The position numbers and the translations under genes are program-made. The notes under the pieces are model-generated. The model worked only from the letters and a program-made list of their open reading frames with translations. It did no database searches and had not been told where the DNA came from. A stretch of DNA of 64,000 nucleotides from Lolium rigidum (lineage: Eukaryota > Streptophyta > Magnoliopsida > Poales > Poaceae): the NCBI RefSeq assembly GCF_022539505.1, contig NC_061513.1:175428017-175492016 (forward strand), in the 5' to 3' direction. This document shows positions 42,834-53,890 of this stretch, one piece after another (the stretch's first letter is position 1; every line of letters begins with the position of its first letter).

Positions 42834-45419
42834 GCATCCCTAAGCTTAGTTCTCGCTCGTCCCGAGCAGGTAAAACGATAACAAAGATAATTTCTGAAGT
42901 GACATGCCATCATAACCTTGATCATACTATTTGTAAACATATGTAATGAATGCAGCGATCAATACAATGGTAATGACATGAGTAAACAAGTGAATCATAA
43001 GGCAAAGACTTTTCATGAATAGTACTTCAAGACAAGCATCAATAAGTCTTGCATAAGAGTTAACTCATAAAGCAATAAATCAAAGTAAAGGTATTGAAGC
43101 AACACAAAGGAAGATTAAGTTTCAGCGGTTGCTTTAAACTTGTAACATGTATATCTCATGGATAATTGTCAACATAGAGTAATATAACAAGTGCAATATG
43201 CAAGTATGTAGGAATCAATGCATAGTTCACACAAGTGTTTGCTTCTTGAGGTGGAGAGAGATAGGTGAACTGACTCAACATAAAAGTAAAAGAATGGTCC
43301 TTTAAAGAGGCAAGCATCGATTGCTATATTTGTGCTAGAGCTTTTATTTTGAAAACATGAAACAATTTTGTCAACGGTACTAATAAAGCATATGAGTTAT
43401 GAAAATTATATCTTACAAGTTGCAAGCCTCATGCATAGTATACTAATAGTGCCCGCACCTTGTCCTAATTAGCTTGGACTACCGGATCATTGCAATACAC
43501 ATGTTTTAACCAAGTGTCACAATGGGGTACCTCCATGCCGCCCGTACAAAGGTCTAAGGAGAAAGCTCGCATTTTGGATTTCTCGCTTTTGATTATTCTC
43601 AACTTAGACATCCATACCGGGACAACATGGACAACAGATAATGGACTCCTCTTTAATGCATAAGCATGTGGCAACAATTATTATTCTCATATGAGATTGA
43701 GGATATATGTCCAAAACTGAAACTTCCACCATGAATCATGGCTTTAGTTAGCGGCCCAATGTTCTTCTCTAACAATATGCATGCTCCAACCATTAAGGTG
43801 GTAGATCTCTCTTACTTCGTACAAGACGGACATGCATAGCAACTCACATGATATTCAACAAAGAATAGTTGATGGCGTCCCCGTAAAACATGGTTATCGC
43901 ACAACAAGCAACTTAATAAGAGATAAAGTGCATAAGTACATATTCAATACCACAATAGTTTTTAGGCTATTTGTCCCATGAGCTATATATTGCAAAGGTG
44001 AATGATGGAATTTTAAAGGTAGAACTCAAGCAATTTACTTTGGAATGGTGGACAAATACCATGTAGTAGGTAGGTATGGTGGACACAAATGGCATAGTGG
44101 TTTGCTCAAGGATTTTGGATGCATGAGAAGTATTCCCTCTCGATACAAGGTTTAGGCTAGCAAGGTTATTTGAAACAAACACAAGGATGAACGGTGCAAC
44201 AAAACTCACATAAAATACATATTGTAAACATTATAAGACTCTACACCGTCTTCCTTGTTGTTCAAAACTCAATACTAGAAATTATCTAGACTCTAGAGAA
44301 ACCAAATATGCAAACCAAATTAGCAAGCTCTAAGTGTTTCTTCATTAATGGGTGCAAAGTATATGATGCAAGAGCTTAAACATGAGCACAACAATTGCCA
44401 AGTATCAAATTATCCAAGACATTTTAGAATTACTACATGTAGCATTTTCCAATTCCAACCATATAACAATTTAACGAAGAAGAAACTTCGCCATGAATAC
44501 TATGAGTAAAGCCTAAGGACGTACTTGTCCATATGCTACAGCGGAGCGTGTCTCTCTCCCATACAGTGAATGATAGGATCCATTTTATTCAAACAAAAAC
44601 AAAAACAAAAACAAACCGACGCTCCAAGCAAAGTGCATAAGATGTGACGGAATAGAAATATAGTTTCAGGGGAGGACCTGATAATGTTGTCGATGAAGAA
44701 GGGGATGCCTTGGGCATCCCCAAGCTTAGACGCTTGAGTCTTCTTAGAATATGCAGGGTGAACCACCGGGGCATCCCCAAGCTTAGAGCTTTCACTCTCC
44801 TTGATCATATTGTATCATACTCCTCTCTTGATCCTTGAAAACTTCCTCCACACCAAACTCGAAACAACTCATTAGAGGGTTAGTGCACAATAAAAATTAA
44901 CATGTTCAGAGGTGACACAATCATTCTTAACACTTCTGGACATTGCACAAAGCTACCGGACATTAATGGATCAAAGAAATTCATCCAACATAGCAAAAGA
45001 GGCAATGCGAAATAAAAGGCAGAATCTGTCAAAACAGAACAGTCCGTAAAGATGGATTTAATTGAGGCACCAGACTTACTCAAATGAAAATGCCCAAATT
45101 GAATGAAAGTTGCGTACATATCTGAGGATCACTCACGTAAATTGGCTTAATTTTCTGAGTTACCTACAGAGAATTAGACCCAGATTCGTGACAGCAAAGA
45201 AATCTGTTTCTGCGCAGTAATCCAAATCTAGTATTCACTTTACTATCAAAGACTTTACTTGGCACAACAAAACTCAAAACTAAGATAAGGAGAGGTTGCT
45301 ATAGTAGTAAACAACTTCCAAGACTCAAATATAAAACAAAAATACTGTAGTAAAAACATGGGTTGTCTCCCATAAGAGCTTTTCTTTAACGCCTTTCAGC
45401 TAGGCGCAGAAAGTGTATA
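42834..45419 (-). other. 3' untranslated region of the minus-strand TGATACG element
   Basis: About 2.6 kb without coding sequence between the gag-like gene and the 3' LTR. It is largely collinear with 49365-51953 of the other copy. It contains the purine motif at 42834-42849 (one base changed) and exact copies at 44714-44729 and 44771-44786. Small ORFs here are not genes. Confidence 0.75.
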
Positions 45420-46291
45420 TCAAGTATTATCGAGAGATGAAGCATCGACATTACCTTGGGCTTTACCCTTACCTTTCTTGTCCTTTTTATTACTCTTTGG
45501 CTTAGGGAATATATGGCTACCCCCGGGTGTAGAGGTGAATTTTAGGGTGCCTTCTCTCACGTCTATGACTGCTCCCAATAGTTTCAGCAGGGATCTTCCG
45601 AGTGTGATTTGTCCTGTTCCTGCGCATTCAATGACAAGATAATCAATGGATATTGTTCTCCCAAGAATGGTTGTATGCACACCCGCAGCTATTCCTTTAG
45701 GAATTATAACAGAGTTATCAATAAGAGTTATTCCTTCTCCCCTTCAGCGAATTCCCAAAGTTTCAAAGATTTATGAATACTCTTAGGCATTAAGCAAAAT
45801 TCAGTCATAATATCACAATTAGCATGAAGAGTTTGGTCACCTATGACAATTTTAATAGTAGGATCCCATAATGAAGGTTCGTAGTTCACTAAAACTTGAT
45901 CAAGACGGTTACGAATATATCCATAATTTTCATTTAAGCGAGATGCACTTGTCTCAAGAGTGTTTAATCTATTATAAATGCTAATAAGGGCTGAATCAAA
46001 GTTATTAGCTGAATCATGTGATGCAACCAACTTCTTTATGGCATTAAAAGCTTGATCCCCATTACAATGAAGGAAATCTCCTCCCACTAGAGCATCCAAG
46101 GCATATCTATAGCGAATCATAAGACCAAAATAAAAATTACTAAGGAGCAAACTTTGAGTCATTTGAGGTTCAGTTTTACGATAAGAAGTAAAAATTCTGG
46201 ACCAAGCATCTTTAAAACTTTCCTCATCCCCTTGTTTAAAAGTAAAAACTAATTCCTCGTGTGAAGAAGTAACAGTACAGTAGCTAGACAT
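45420..46291 (-). pseudogene. Gag and degenerate retropepsin-like region of the TGATACG family
   Basis: ATG at 46291 (minus) opens a frame with a gag-like motif order (EESFKDAWSRIFTSYRKT, LLLSNFYFGL, GGDFLHCNGDQAFNAI, then a coiled part NRLNTLETSASRL). It resembles Athila-like Gypsy gag. Downstream comes text that follows the frame of an Athila-type protease (FCLMPKSIHKSLKL, then after a one-base frameshift near 45729 TILGRTISIDYLVIEC, GQITLGRSLL). The catalytic DTG/DLG triad is absent: the place reads CDIMTEFC. The end is a Lys-rich tail with stop at 45420. Pol is absent, so the element depends on enzymes from elsewhere. Confidence 0.65.
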
Positions 46292-46448
46292 GATAACAAA
46301 AGTAAACTAAATGCAAGTAACTAATTTTTGTGTGTTTTTGATATAGCAAACAAGATAGTAAATAAAGTAAAGCTAGCAACTAATTTTTTTGTGTTTTGAT
46401 ATAATGCAAGCAAACAAAGTATGTCACACTACATGAAATGTTCTTAAC

Positions 46449-46548
46449 NNNNNNNNNNNNNNNNNNNNNNNNNNNNNNNNNNNNNNNNNNNNNNNNNNNN
46501 NNNNNNNNNNNNNNNNNNNNNNNNNNNNNNNNNNNNNNNNNNNNNNNN
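46449..46548. other. Assembly gap (100 N)
   Basis: Exactly 100 N, the customary size for a gap of unknown length. On the left, the minus-strand TGATACG element stops just before its leader; on the right, Copia 3' sequence starts. The missing piece should include at least one 1.6-kb LTR. Confidence 0.95.
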
Positions 46549-46882
46549 TTTTGCAATAAGATCATTTAGCCTTATATAGTCAAATCAAGTTGTAATAGAG
46601 GCTCAATGAGGGGCCGGGGATTACTCCCCCTATGTGAAAGCGCAAATGTCATGAGACCTCGAAGAGACATGCTTGGGTCCATATAATGACATTGGGTCTA
46701 TTTATGTTGCACACATAGGTATGCATCATACCAAGACATGGTAAGATGACTATCCCCATATGTGCTATGCCTCTAAGCTAGAGAGCAAGATAAATGCAAG
46801 AATATAGTGCAAGAAGTTAATCAATCCAAGTTTTTAGGATCAAGAATACCAAGTTCTCCTCTCAAGTTAACAAACCGAGCTT
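46549..46882 (-). other. Last codons and 3' region of the Copia element
   Basis: On the minus strand 46821-46882 encodes RFVNLRGELGILDPKNLD and a TGA (46821-46823), the normal end of a Copia RNase H. The rest is 3' untranslated, with a purine block (CATAGGGGGAGTAA) near 46620-46640. This piece continues the RNase H that breaks off at 53557. Confidence 0.8.
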
Positions 46883-48484
46883 TGATACGTCTCCGACGTA
46901 TCGATAATTTCTTATGTTCCATGCCACATTATTGATGATATCTACATGTTTTATGCACACTTTATGTCATATTCGTGCATTTTCTGGAACTAACCTATTA
47001 ACAAGATGCCGAAGAGCCAGCTTGCTGTTTTCTCGCTGTTTTTGGTTTCAGAAATCCTAGTAACGAAATATTCTCGGAATTGGACGAAATCAAAACCCAG
47101 GGTCCTATTTTGCCACGAAGCTTCCAGAAGACCGAAGAGGAGTCGAAGTGGGGCCACGAGGGGCCGCCACCATAGGGCGGCGCGGCCCAGGTCTTGGCCG
47201 CGCCGACCTGTGGTGTGGGGCCCTCGTGTGGCCCCCCACGTTGCCCTTCCGCCTACTTAAAGCCTCCGTCGCGAAACCCCTGATACGAAGAACCACGATA
47301 CGGAAAACCTTCCAGAGACGCCGCCGCCGCCAATCCCATCTCGGGGGATTCTCGGAGATCTCCTCCGGCACCCTCGCCGGAGAGGGGATTCATCTCCCGG
47401 AGGACTCTTCACCGCCATGGTCGCTCTCCGGAGTGATGAGTGAGTAGTTCACCCCTGGACTATGGGTCCATAGCGTAGCTAGATGGTTGTCTTCTCCTCA
47501 TTGTGCTTCATTGTTGGATCTTGTGAGCTGCCTAACATGATCAAGATCATCTATCTGTAATGCTATATGTTGTGTTTGTCGGGATCCGATGGATAGAGAA
47601 TACCATGTTATGTTAATTATCAAGTTATTACCTATGTGTTGTTTATGATCTTGCATGCTCTCCGTTATTAGTAGAGGCTCGGCCAAGTTTTTGCTCTTAA
47701 CTCCAAGAGGGAGTATTTATGCTCGATAGTGGGTTCATGCCCGCATTGACACCTGGGACGAGTGACAGAAAGTTCTAAGGTTGTGTTGTGTCTGTTGCCA
47801 CTAGGGATAAAACATTGATGCTATGTCTAAGGATGTAGTTGTTGATTACATTACGCACCATACTTAATGCAATTGTCTCGTTGTTTTGCAACTTAATACC
47901 GGAAGGGGTTCGGATGATAACCTGAAGGTGGACTTTTTAGGCATAGATGCAGTTGGATGGCGGTCTATGTACTTTGTCGTAATGCCCAATTAAATCTCAC
48001 TGTACTTATCATGACATGTATGTGCATTGTTATGCCCTCTCTATTTGTCAATTGCCCGATCGTAATTTGTTCACCCAACATGCTTTTATCTTATGGGAGA
48101 GACACCTCTAGTGAACTGTGGACCCCGGTCCATTCTTTTATACTGAAATACAAATCTGCCGCAATACTTGTTCTGTACTGTTCTTCGCAAACAATCATCT
48201 TCCACACAATACGGTTAATCCTTTGTTACAGCAAGTCGGTGAGATTGACAACCTCACTATTTCGTTGGGGCAAAGTACTTTGGTTGTGTTGTGCAGGTTC
48301 CACGTTGGCGCCGGAATCCCTGGTGTTGCGCCGCACTACATCCCGCCGCCATCAACCTTCAACGTGCTTCTTGGCTCCTCCTGGTTCGATAAACCTTGGT
48401 TTCTTTCTGAGGGAAAACTTGCTGCTGTGCGCATCATACCTTCCTCTTGGGGTTCCCAACGAACGTGTGAATTACACGCCATCA
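46883..48484 (+). repeat. 5' LTR of the plus-strand TGATACG element
   Basis: Starts TGATACGTCTCCGACGTATC, ends TACACGCCATCA. The TATA position reads GCCTACTTAAAGCC near 47251-47264. The overlapping ORFs, for example 47957-48631 and 48118-48690, are LTR text with leader. Confidence 0.9.
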
Positions 48485-48720
48485 ATCATAAATTTCTGGC
48501 GCCGTTGCCGGGGAGATCAAGACACGCTGCAAGGGGAGTCTCCACTTCTCAATCTCTTTACTTTGTTTTTGTCTTGCTTTATTTTATTTACTACTTTGTT
48601 TGCTGCATTATATCAAAACACAAAAAATTAGTTGCTAGCTTTACTTTATTTACTGTCTTGTTTGCTATATCAAAAACACAAAAAAATTAGTTACTTGCAT
48701 TTACTTTACTTGATTCATCA
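48485..48720 (+). other. Primer-binding site and 5' leader
   Basis: TGGCGCCGTTGCCGGGGAG at 48497-48515 is the primer-binding site, 12 bases after the LTR. The leader then carries two imperfect copies of a T-rich unit (TTACTTTATTTACT...TTGTTTGC, followed by ATATCAAAACACAAAAAA) at about 48587-48697, which also occur in the minus-strand copy. Confidence 0.75.
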
Positions 48721-49364
48721 TGTTTCCTTTTAATTTTACCACAAAAAACATACCGGTAGGACGCGGGTCTATAATTGGGAGAAACAATATAGAAGAATTT
48801 TTCAATCATGTTAGTACCGTTGAAGATTTTGAAGATAGACACTTGGTAGAACTTGCTCCTACTTATGAAATTGCTGCTGTCTGCTTTAGTCCGCATGTTG
48901 GAAACTAAATTTGTTAATCTCAATCCTATAATCCAACACATGTTTCTTACACTCGGTGATATGGAAGAGGGGAAAAGAAAGATTTTGTTTTAGAAACCCT
49001 TCTTAGAGAATTTGGTGGTCTAGCAAGAGAGGCTTGAAAGGTCTTTGCTAAATTTAATATGCTTGGTTCTCATACTAATTTTGTTGGTCTCCTTGAAAAA
49101 ATGGACATGGATAGAATAAGGTACACTAATAATATTAATGATGGTGGGGAGATCAAAGCACCAATACCATGTAAACTCCTAGCTATGAATGATGCACTAG
49201 AAAATAACTACGCTTGGCTTGTTCCTGAAAATTTGTTCGATGAGAGTAGCAAGCCCAAGACTAATGAAAAGGGAGACGCTGAAACTTATGTATCCAATAT
49301 ACTATGCATGGTTGAGAAAACTCCAAACCCCGCTGTAGATGCACCACCCTTCGATAACACTTGA
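48721..49364 (+). pseudogene. Decayed coding cassette of the plus-strand TGATACG element
   Basis: ATG at 48720-48722 starts a frame of 62 codons (MFPFNFTTKNIPVGRG, then NIEEFFNHVSTVEDFED). After several stops and frameshifts the text continues to KLLAMNDALENNYAWLVPEN and stops at 49364. Position is the same as the gag-like gene of the minus-strand copy, but I see no similarity to it; only the last residues (PFDNT and SLDNT) and the flanks agree. I do not recognise the protein. With its stops it cannot be made in full. Confidence 0.55.
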
Positions 49365-51953
49365 GTAACACTTTCTGCGCCTAGCTGAAAGGCGTTAAAG
49401 AAAAGCGCTTATGGGAGACAACCCATGTTTTTACTACAGTATTTTTGTTTTATATTTGAGTCTTGGAAGTTGTTTACTACTGTAGCAACCTCTCCTTATC
49501 TTAGTTTTATGTTTAGTTGTGCCAAGTAAAGTCTTTGATAGTAAAGTAAATACTAGATTTGGATTACTGCGCAGAAACAGATTTCTTTGCTGTCACGAAT
49601 ATGGGTCTAATTCTCTGTAGGTAACTCAGAAAATTAAGCCAATTTACGTGAGTGATCCTCAGATATGTACGCAACTTTCATTCAATTTGGGCATTTTCAT
49701 TTGAGCAAGTCTGGTGCCCTAATAAAATCCATCTTTACGGATCGTTCTGTTTTTGACGATTCTGCTTTTTATTTCGCATTGCCTCTTTTGCTATGTTGGA
49801 TGAATTTCTTTGATCCATTAATGTCCAGTAGCTTTATGCAATGTCCAGAAGTGTTAAGAATGATTGTGTCACCTCTGAACATGTTAATTTTTATTGTGCA
49901 CTAACCCTCTAATGAGTTGTTTCGAGTTTGGTGTGGAGGAAGTTTTCAAGGATCAAGAGAGGAGTATGATACAATATGATCAAGGAGAGTGAAAGCTCTA
50001 AGCTTGGGGATGCCCCGGTGGTTCACCCCTGCATATTCTAAGAAGACTCAAGCGTCTAAGCTTGGGGATGCCCAAGGCATCCCCTTCTTCATCGACAACA
50101 TTATCAGGTTCCTCCCCGAAACTATATTTTTATTCGGTCACATCTTATGCACTTTGCTTGGAGCGTCGGTTTGTTTTTGTTTTTGTTTTGTTTGAATAAA
50201 ATGGATCCTAGCATTCACTTGTATGGGAGAGAGACACGCTCCGCTGTAGCATATGGACAAGTATGTCCTTAGGCTCTACTCATAGTATTCATGGCGAAGT
50301 TTCTTCTTCGTTAAATTGTTATATGGTTGGAATTGGAAAATACTACATGTAGTAATTATAAAATGTCTTGGATAATTTGATACTTGGCAATTGTTGTGCT
50401 CATGTTTAAGCTCTTGTATCATATACTTTGCACCCATTAATGAAGAAACACTTAGAGCTTGCTAATTTGGTTTGCATATTTGGTTTCTCTAGAGTCTAGA
50501 TAACATCTAGTATTGAGTTTTGAACAACAAGGAAGACGGTGTAGAGTCTTATAATGTTTACAATATGTCTTTTATGTGAGTTTTGCTGCACCGTTCATCC
50601 TTGTGTTTGTTTCAAATAACCTTGCTAGCCTAAACCTTGTATCGAGAGGGAATACTTCTCATGCATCCAAAATACTTGAGCCAACCACTATGCCATTTGT
50701 GTCCACCATACCTACCTACTACATGGTATTTATCCGCCATTCCAAAGTAAATTGCTTGAGTGCTACCTTTAAAATTCCATCATTCACCTTTGCAATATAT
50801 AGCTCATGGGACAAATAGCTTAAAAACTATTGTGGTATTGAATATGTACTTATGCACTTTATCTCTTATTAAGTTGCTTGTTGTGCGATAACCATGCTTC
50901 GGGGACGCCATCAACTATTCTTTGTTGAATATCATGTGAGTTGCTATGCATGTCCGTCTTGTCCGAAGTAAGAGAGATCTACCACCTTAATGGTTGGAGC
51001 ATACATATTGTTAGAGAAGAACATTGGGCCGCTAACTAAAGCCATGATTCATGGTGGAAGTTTCAGTTTTGGACATATATCCCCAATCTCATATGAGAAT
51101 AATAATTGTTGCCACATGCTTATGCATTAAAGAGGAGTCCATTATCCGTTGTCCATGTTGTCCCGGTATGGATGTCTAAGTTGAGAATAATCAAAAGCGA
51201 GAAATCCAAAATGCGAGCTTTCTCCTTAGACCTTTGTACGAGGCGGCATGGAGGTACCCCATTGTGACACTTGGTTAAAATATGTGCATTGCAATGATCC
51301 GGTAGTCCAAGCTAATTAGGACAAGGTGCGGGCACTATTAGTATACTATGCATGAGGCTTGCAACTTGTAAGATATAATTTTCATAACTCATATGCTTTA
51401 TTACTACCGTTGACAAAATTGTTTCATGTTTTCAAAATAAAAGCTCTAGCACAAATATAGCAATCGATGCTTTCCTCTTTGAAGGACCATTCTTTTTACT
51501 TTTATGTTGAGTCAGTTCACCTATCTCTCTCCACCTCAAGAAGCAAACACTTGTGTGAACCGTGCATTGATTCCTACATACTTGCATATTGCACTTGTTA
51601 TATTACTCTATGTTGACAATTATCCATGAGATATACATGTTACAAGTTGAAAGCAACCGCTGAAACTTAATCTTCCTTTGTGTTGCTTCAATACCTTTAC
51701 TTTGATTTATTGCTTTATGAGTTAACTCTTATGCAAGACTTATTGATGCTTGTCTTGAAGTACTATTCATGAAAAGTCTTTGCTTTATGATTCACTTGTT
51801 TACTCATGACATTACCATTGTTTTGATCGCTGCATTCATTACATATGTTTACAAATAGTATGATTATCAAGGTTATGGTGGCATGTCACTTCAGAAATTA
51901 TCTTTGTTATCGTTTTACCTGCTCGGGACGAGCAGAACTAAGCTTGGGGATGC
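49365..51953 (+). other. 3' untranslated region with repeated polypurine-tract motif
   Basis: About 2.6 kb of non-coding internal sequence. CTAAGCTTGGGGATGC occurs exactly at 49998-50013, 50056-50071 and 51938-51953; the last is directly at the 3' LTR and is the functional polypurine tract. The second copy overlaps a perfect hairpin, GGGGATGCC with GGCATCCCC (50064-50084). Confidence 0.8.
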
Positions 51954-53556
51954 TGATACGTCTCCGACGTATCGATAATTTCTTATGTTCCATGCCACAT
52001 TATTGATGATATCTACATGTTTTATGCACACTTTATGTCATATTCGTGCATTTTCTGGAACTAACCTATTAACAAGATGCCGAAGAGCCGATTCGTTGTT
52101 TTCTGCTGTTTTTGGTTTCGAAATACTAGTAACGAAATATTCTCGGAATTGGACGAAATCAAAACCCGGGGTCCTATTTTGCCACGAAGCTTCCGGAAGA
52201 CCGAAGAGGAGTCAAAGTGGGGCCACGAGGGGCCGCCACCATAGGGCGGCGCGGCCCGGGTCTTGGCCGCGCCAGCCTGTGGTGTGGGGCCCTCGTGTGG
52301 CCCCCGACGTTGCCCTTCCGCCTACTTAAAGCCTCCGTCGCGAAACCCCCGATACCGAAGAACCACGATACGGAAAACCTTACGGAGACGCCGCCGCCGC
52401 CAATCCCATCTCGGGGGATTCCGGAGATCTCCTCCGGCACCCTGCCGGAGAGGGGATTCATCTCCCGGAGGACTCTTCACCGCCATGGTCGCCTCCGGAG
52501 TGATGAGTGAGTAGTTCACCCCTGGACTATGGGTCCATAGCAGTAGCTAGATGGTTTTCTTCTCCTCATTGTGCTTCATTGTTGGATCTTGTGAGCTGCC
52601 TAACATGATCAAGATCATCTATCCGTAATGCTATATGTTGTGTTTGTCGGGATCCGATGGATAGAGAATACCATGTTATGTTAATTATCAAGTTATTATC
52701 TATGTGTTGTTTATGATCTTGCATGCTCTCCGTTATTAGTAGAGGCTCTGGCCAAGTTTTTGCTCTTAACTCCAAGAGGGAGTATTTATGCTCGATAGTG
52801 GGTTCATGCCTGCATTGACACCTGGGACGATGTGATGAAAGTTCTAAGGTTGTGTTGTGTCTGTTGCCACTAGGGATAAAACATTGATGCTATGTCTAAG
52901 GATGTAGTTGTTGATTACATTACGCACCATACTTAATGCAATTGTCTCGTTGTTTTGCAACTTAATACTCGGAAGGGGTTCGGATGATAACTCGAAGGTG
53001 GACTTTTTAGGCATAGATGCAGTTGGATGGCGGTCTATGTACTTTGTCGTAATGCCCAATTAAATCTCACTGTACTTATCATGACATGTATGTGCATTGT
53101 TATGCCCTCTCTATTTGTCAATTGCCCGACTGTAATTTGTTCACCCAACATGCTTTTATCTTATGGGAGAGACACCTCTAGTGAACTGTGGACCCCGGTC
53201 CATTCTTTTATACTTGAAATACAAATCTGCTGCAATACTTGTTCTTTACTATTTTCTTGCAAACAATCATCTTCCACACAATACGGTTAATCCTTTGTTA
53301 CGATAAGCCGGTGAGATTGACAACCTCACTGTTTCGTTGGGGCAAAGTACTTTGGTTGTGTTGTGCAGGTTCCACGTTGGCGCCGGAATCCCTGGTGTTG
53401 CGCCGCACTACATCCCGCCGCCATCAACCTTCAACGTGCTTCTTGGCTCCTCCTGGTTCGATAAACCTTGGTTTCTTTCTGAGGGAAAACTTGCTGCTGT
53501 GCGCATCATACCTTCCTCTTGGGGTTCCCAACGAACGTGTGAGTTACACGCCATCA
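51954..53556 (+). repeat. 3' LTR of the plus-strand TGATACG element
   Basis: Begins TGATACGTCTCCGACGTATC right after the polypurine tract and ends TACACGCCATCA. Nearly the same as the 5' LTR, with small differences, for example at 52090-52130. Confidence 0.9.
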
Positions 53557-53890
53557 GGGCTTCATCCAAAGGCTTAGTGAAAATATCCGCCAATTGGTAG
53601 GTTGTTCCCACATGAGTGAGATCAATATCCTTATTGGCAACATGGTCACGTAGGAAGTGATGGCGAATGTCAATATGTTTGGTACGACAATGTTGAACCG
53701 GGTTATTGGCGATCTTGATTGCACTTTCATTGTCACAAAGAAGAGGCACCGTACCAAGAGACACACCATAGTCTTTCAAGGTTTGCTTCATCCATAACAA
53801 TTGAGTGCAACAAGATGCCGCGGATATGTATTCGGCTTCGGCGGTGGATAAAGCGGTGGAGTTTTGTTTCTTGGATGACCAACTCACCAA
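53557..53890 (-). pseudogene. Copia RNase H, C-terminal part
   Basis: The minus-strand frame reads SWSSKKQNSTALSTAEAEYI, then LLCDNESAIKIANNP and HIDIRHHFLRDHV, the Copia RNase H signature with its acidic residues in STAEAEY and CDNESA, ending in FTKPLDEA at the insertion site. The remaining 20 codons are at 46821-46882. It is out of frame with the RT frame at 53884-53890, which is a frameshift. Confidence 0.85.

Larger units (their letters stand above)
41229..46448 (-). mobile_element. TGATACG-family element, minus strand, truncated at the gap
   Basis: The 3' LTR is 41229-42833; the internal region runs to 46448, where the 100-N gap starts. The 5' leader, primer-binding site and 5' LTR are missing and presumably belong in the gap. 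Untranslated parts match the complete plus-strand element at 46883-53556 closely in reverse orientation. The element interrupts the gag of a Gypsy element. It encodes no reverse transcriptase, RNase H or integrase. Confidence 0.8.
46883..53556 (+). mobile_element. Complete TGATACG-family LTR retrotransposon, non-autonomous, 6.7 kb
   Basis: Two LTRs of 1,602 and 1,603 bases, a primer-binding site, a short decayed coding region and a polypurine tract are all present. It inserted in the RNase H of the minus-strand Copia element: GAGCTT on the left and GGGCTT on the right represent an imperfect target-site duplication (AGCTT expected). LTRs differ only at scattered places, so the insertion is fairly young. 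There is no pol. Confidence 0.9.

Noticed and set aside
47957..48690. ORFs of 224 and 190 codons, seemingly long enough for genes
   Set aside because: They run through the LTR of the plus-strand element and its leader; the same frames occur in shorter form in other copies.
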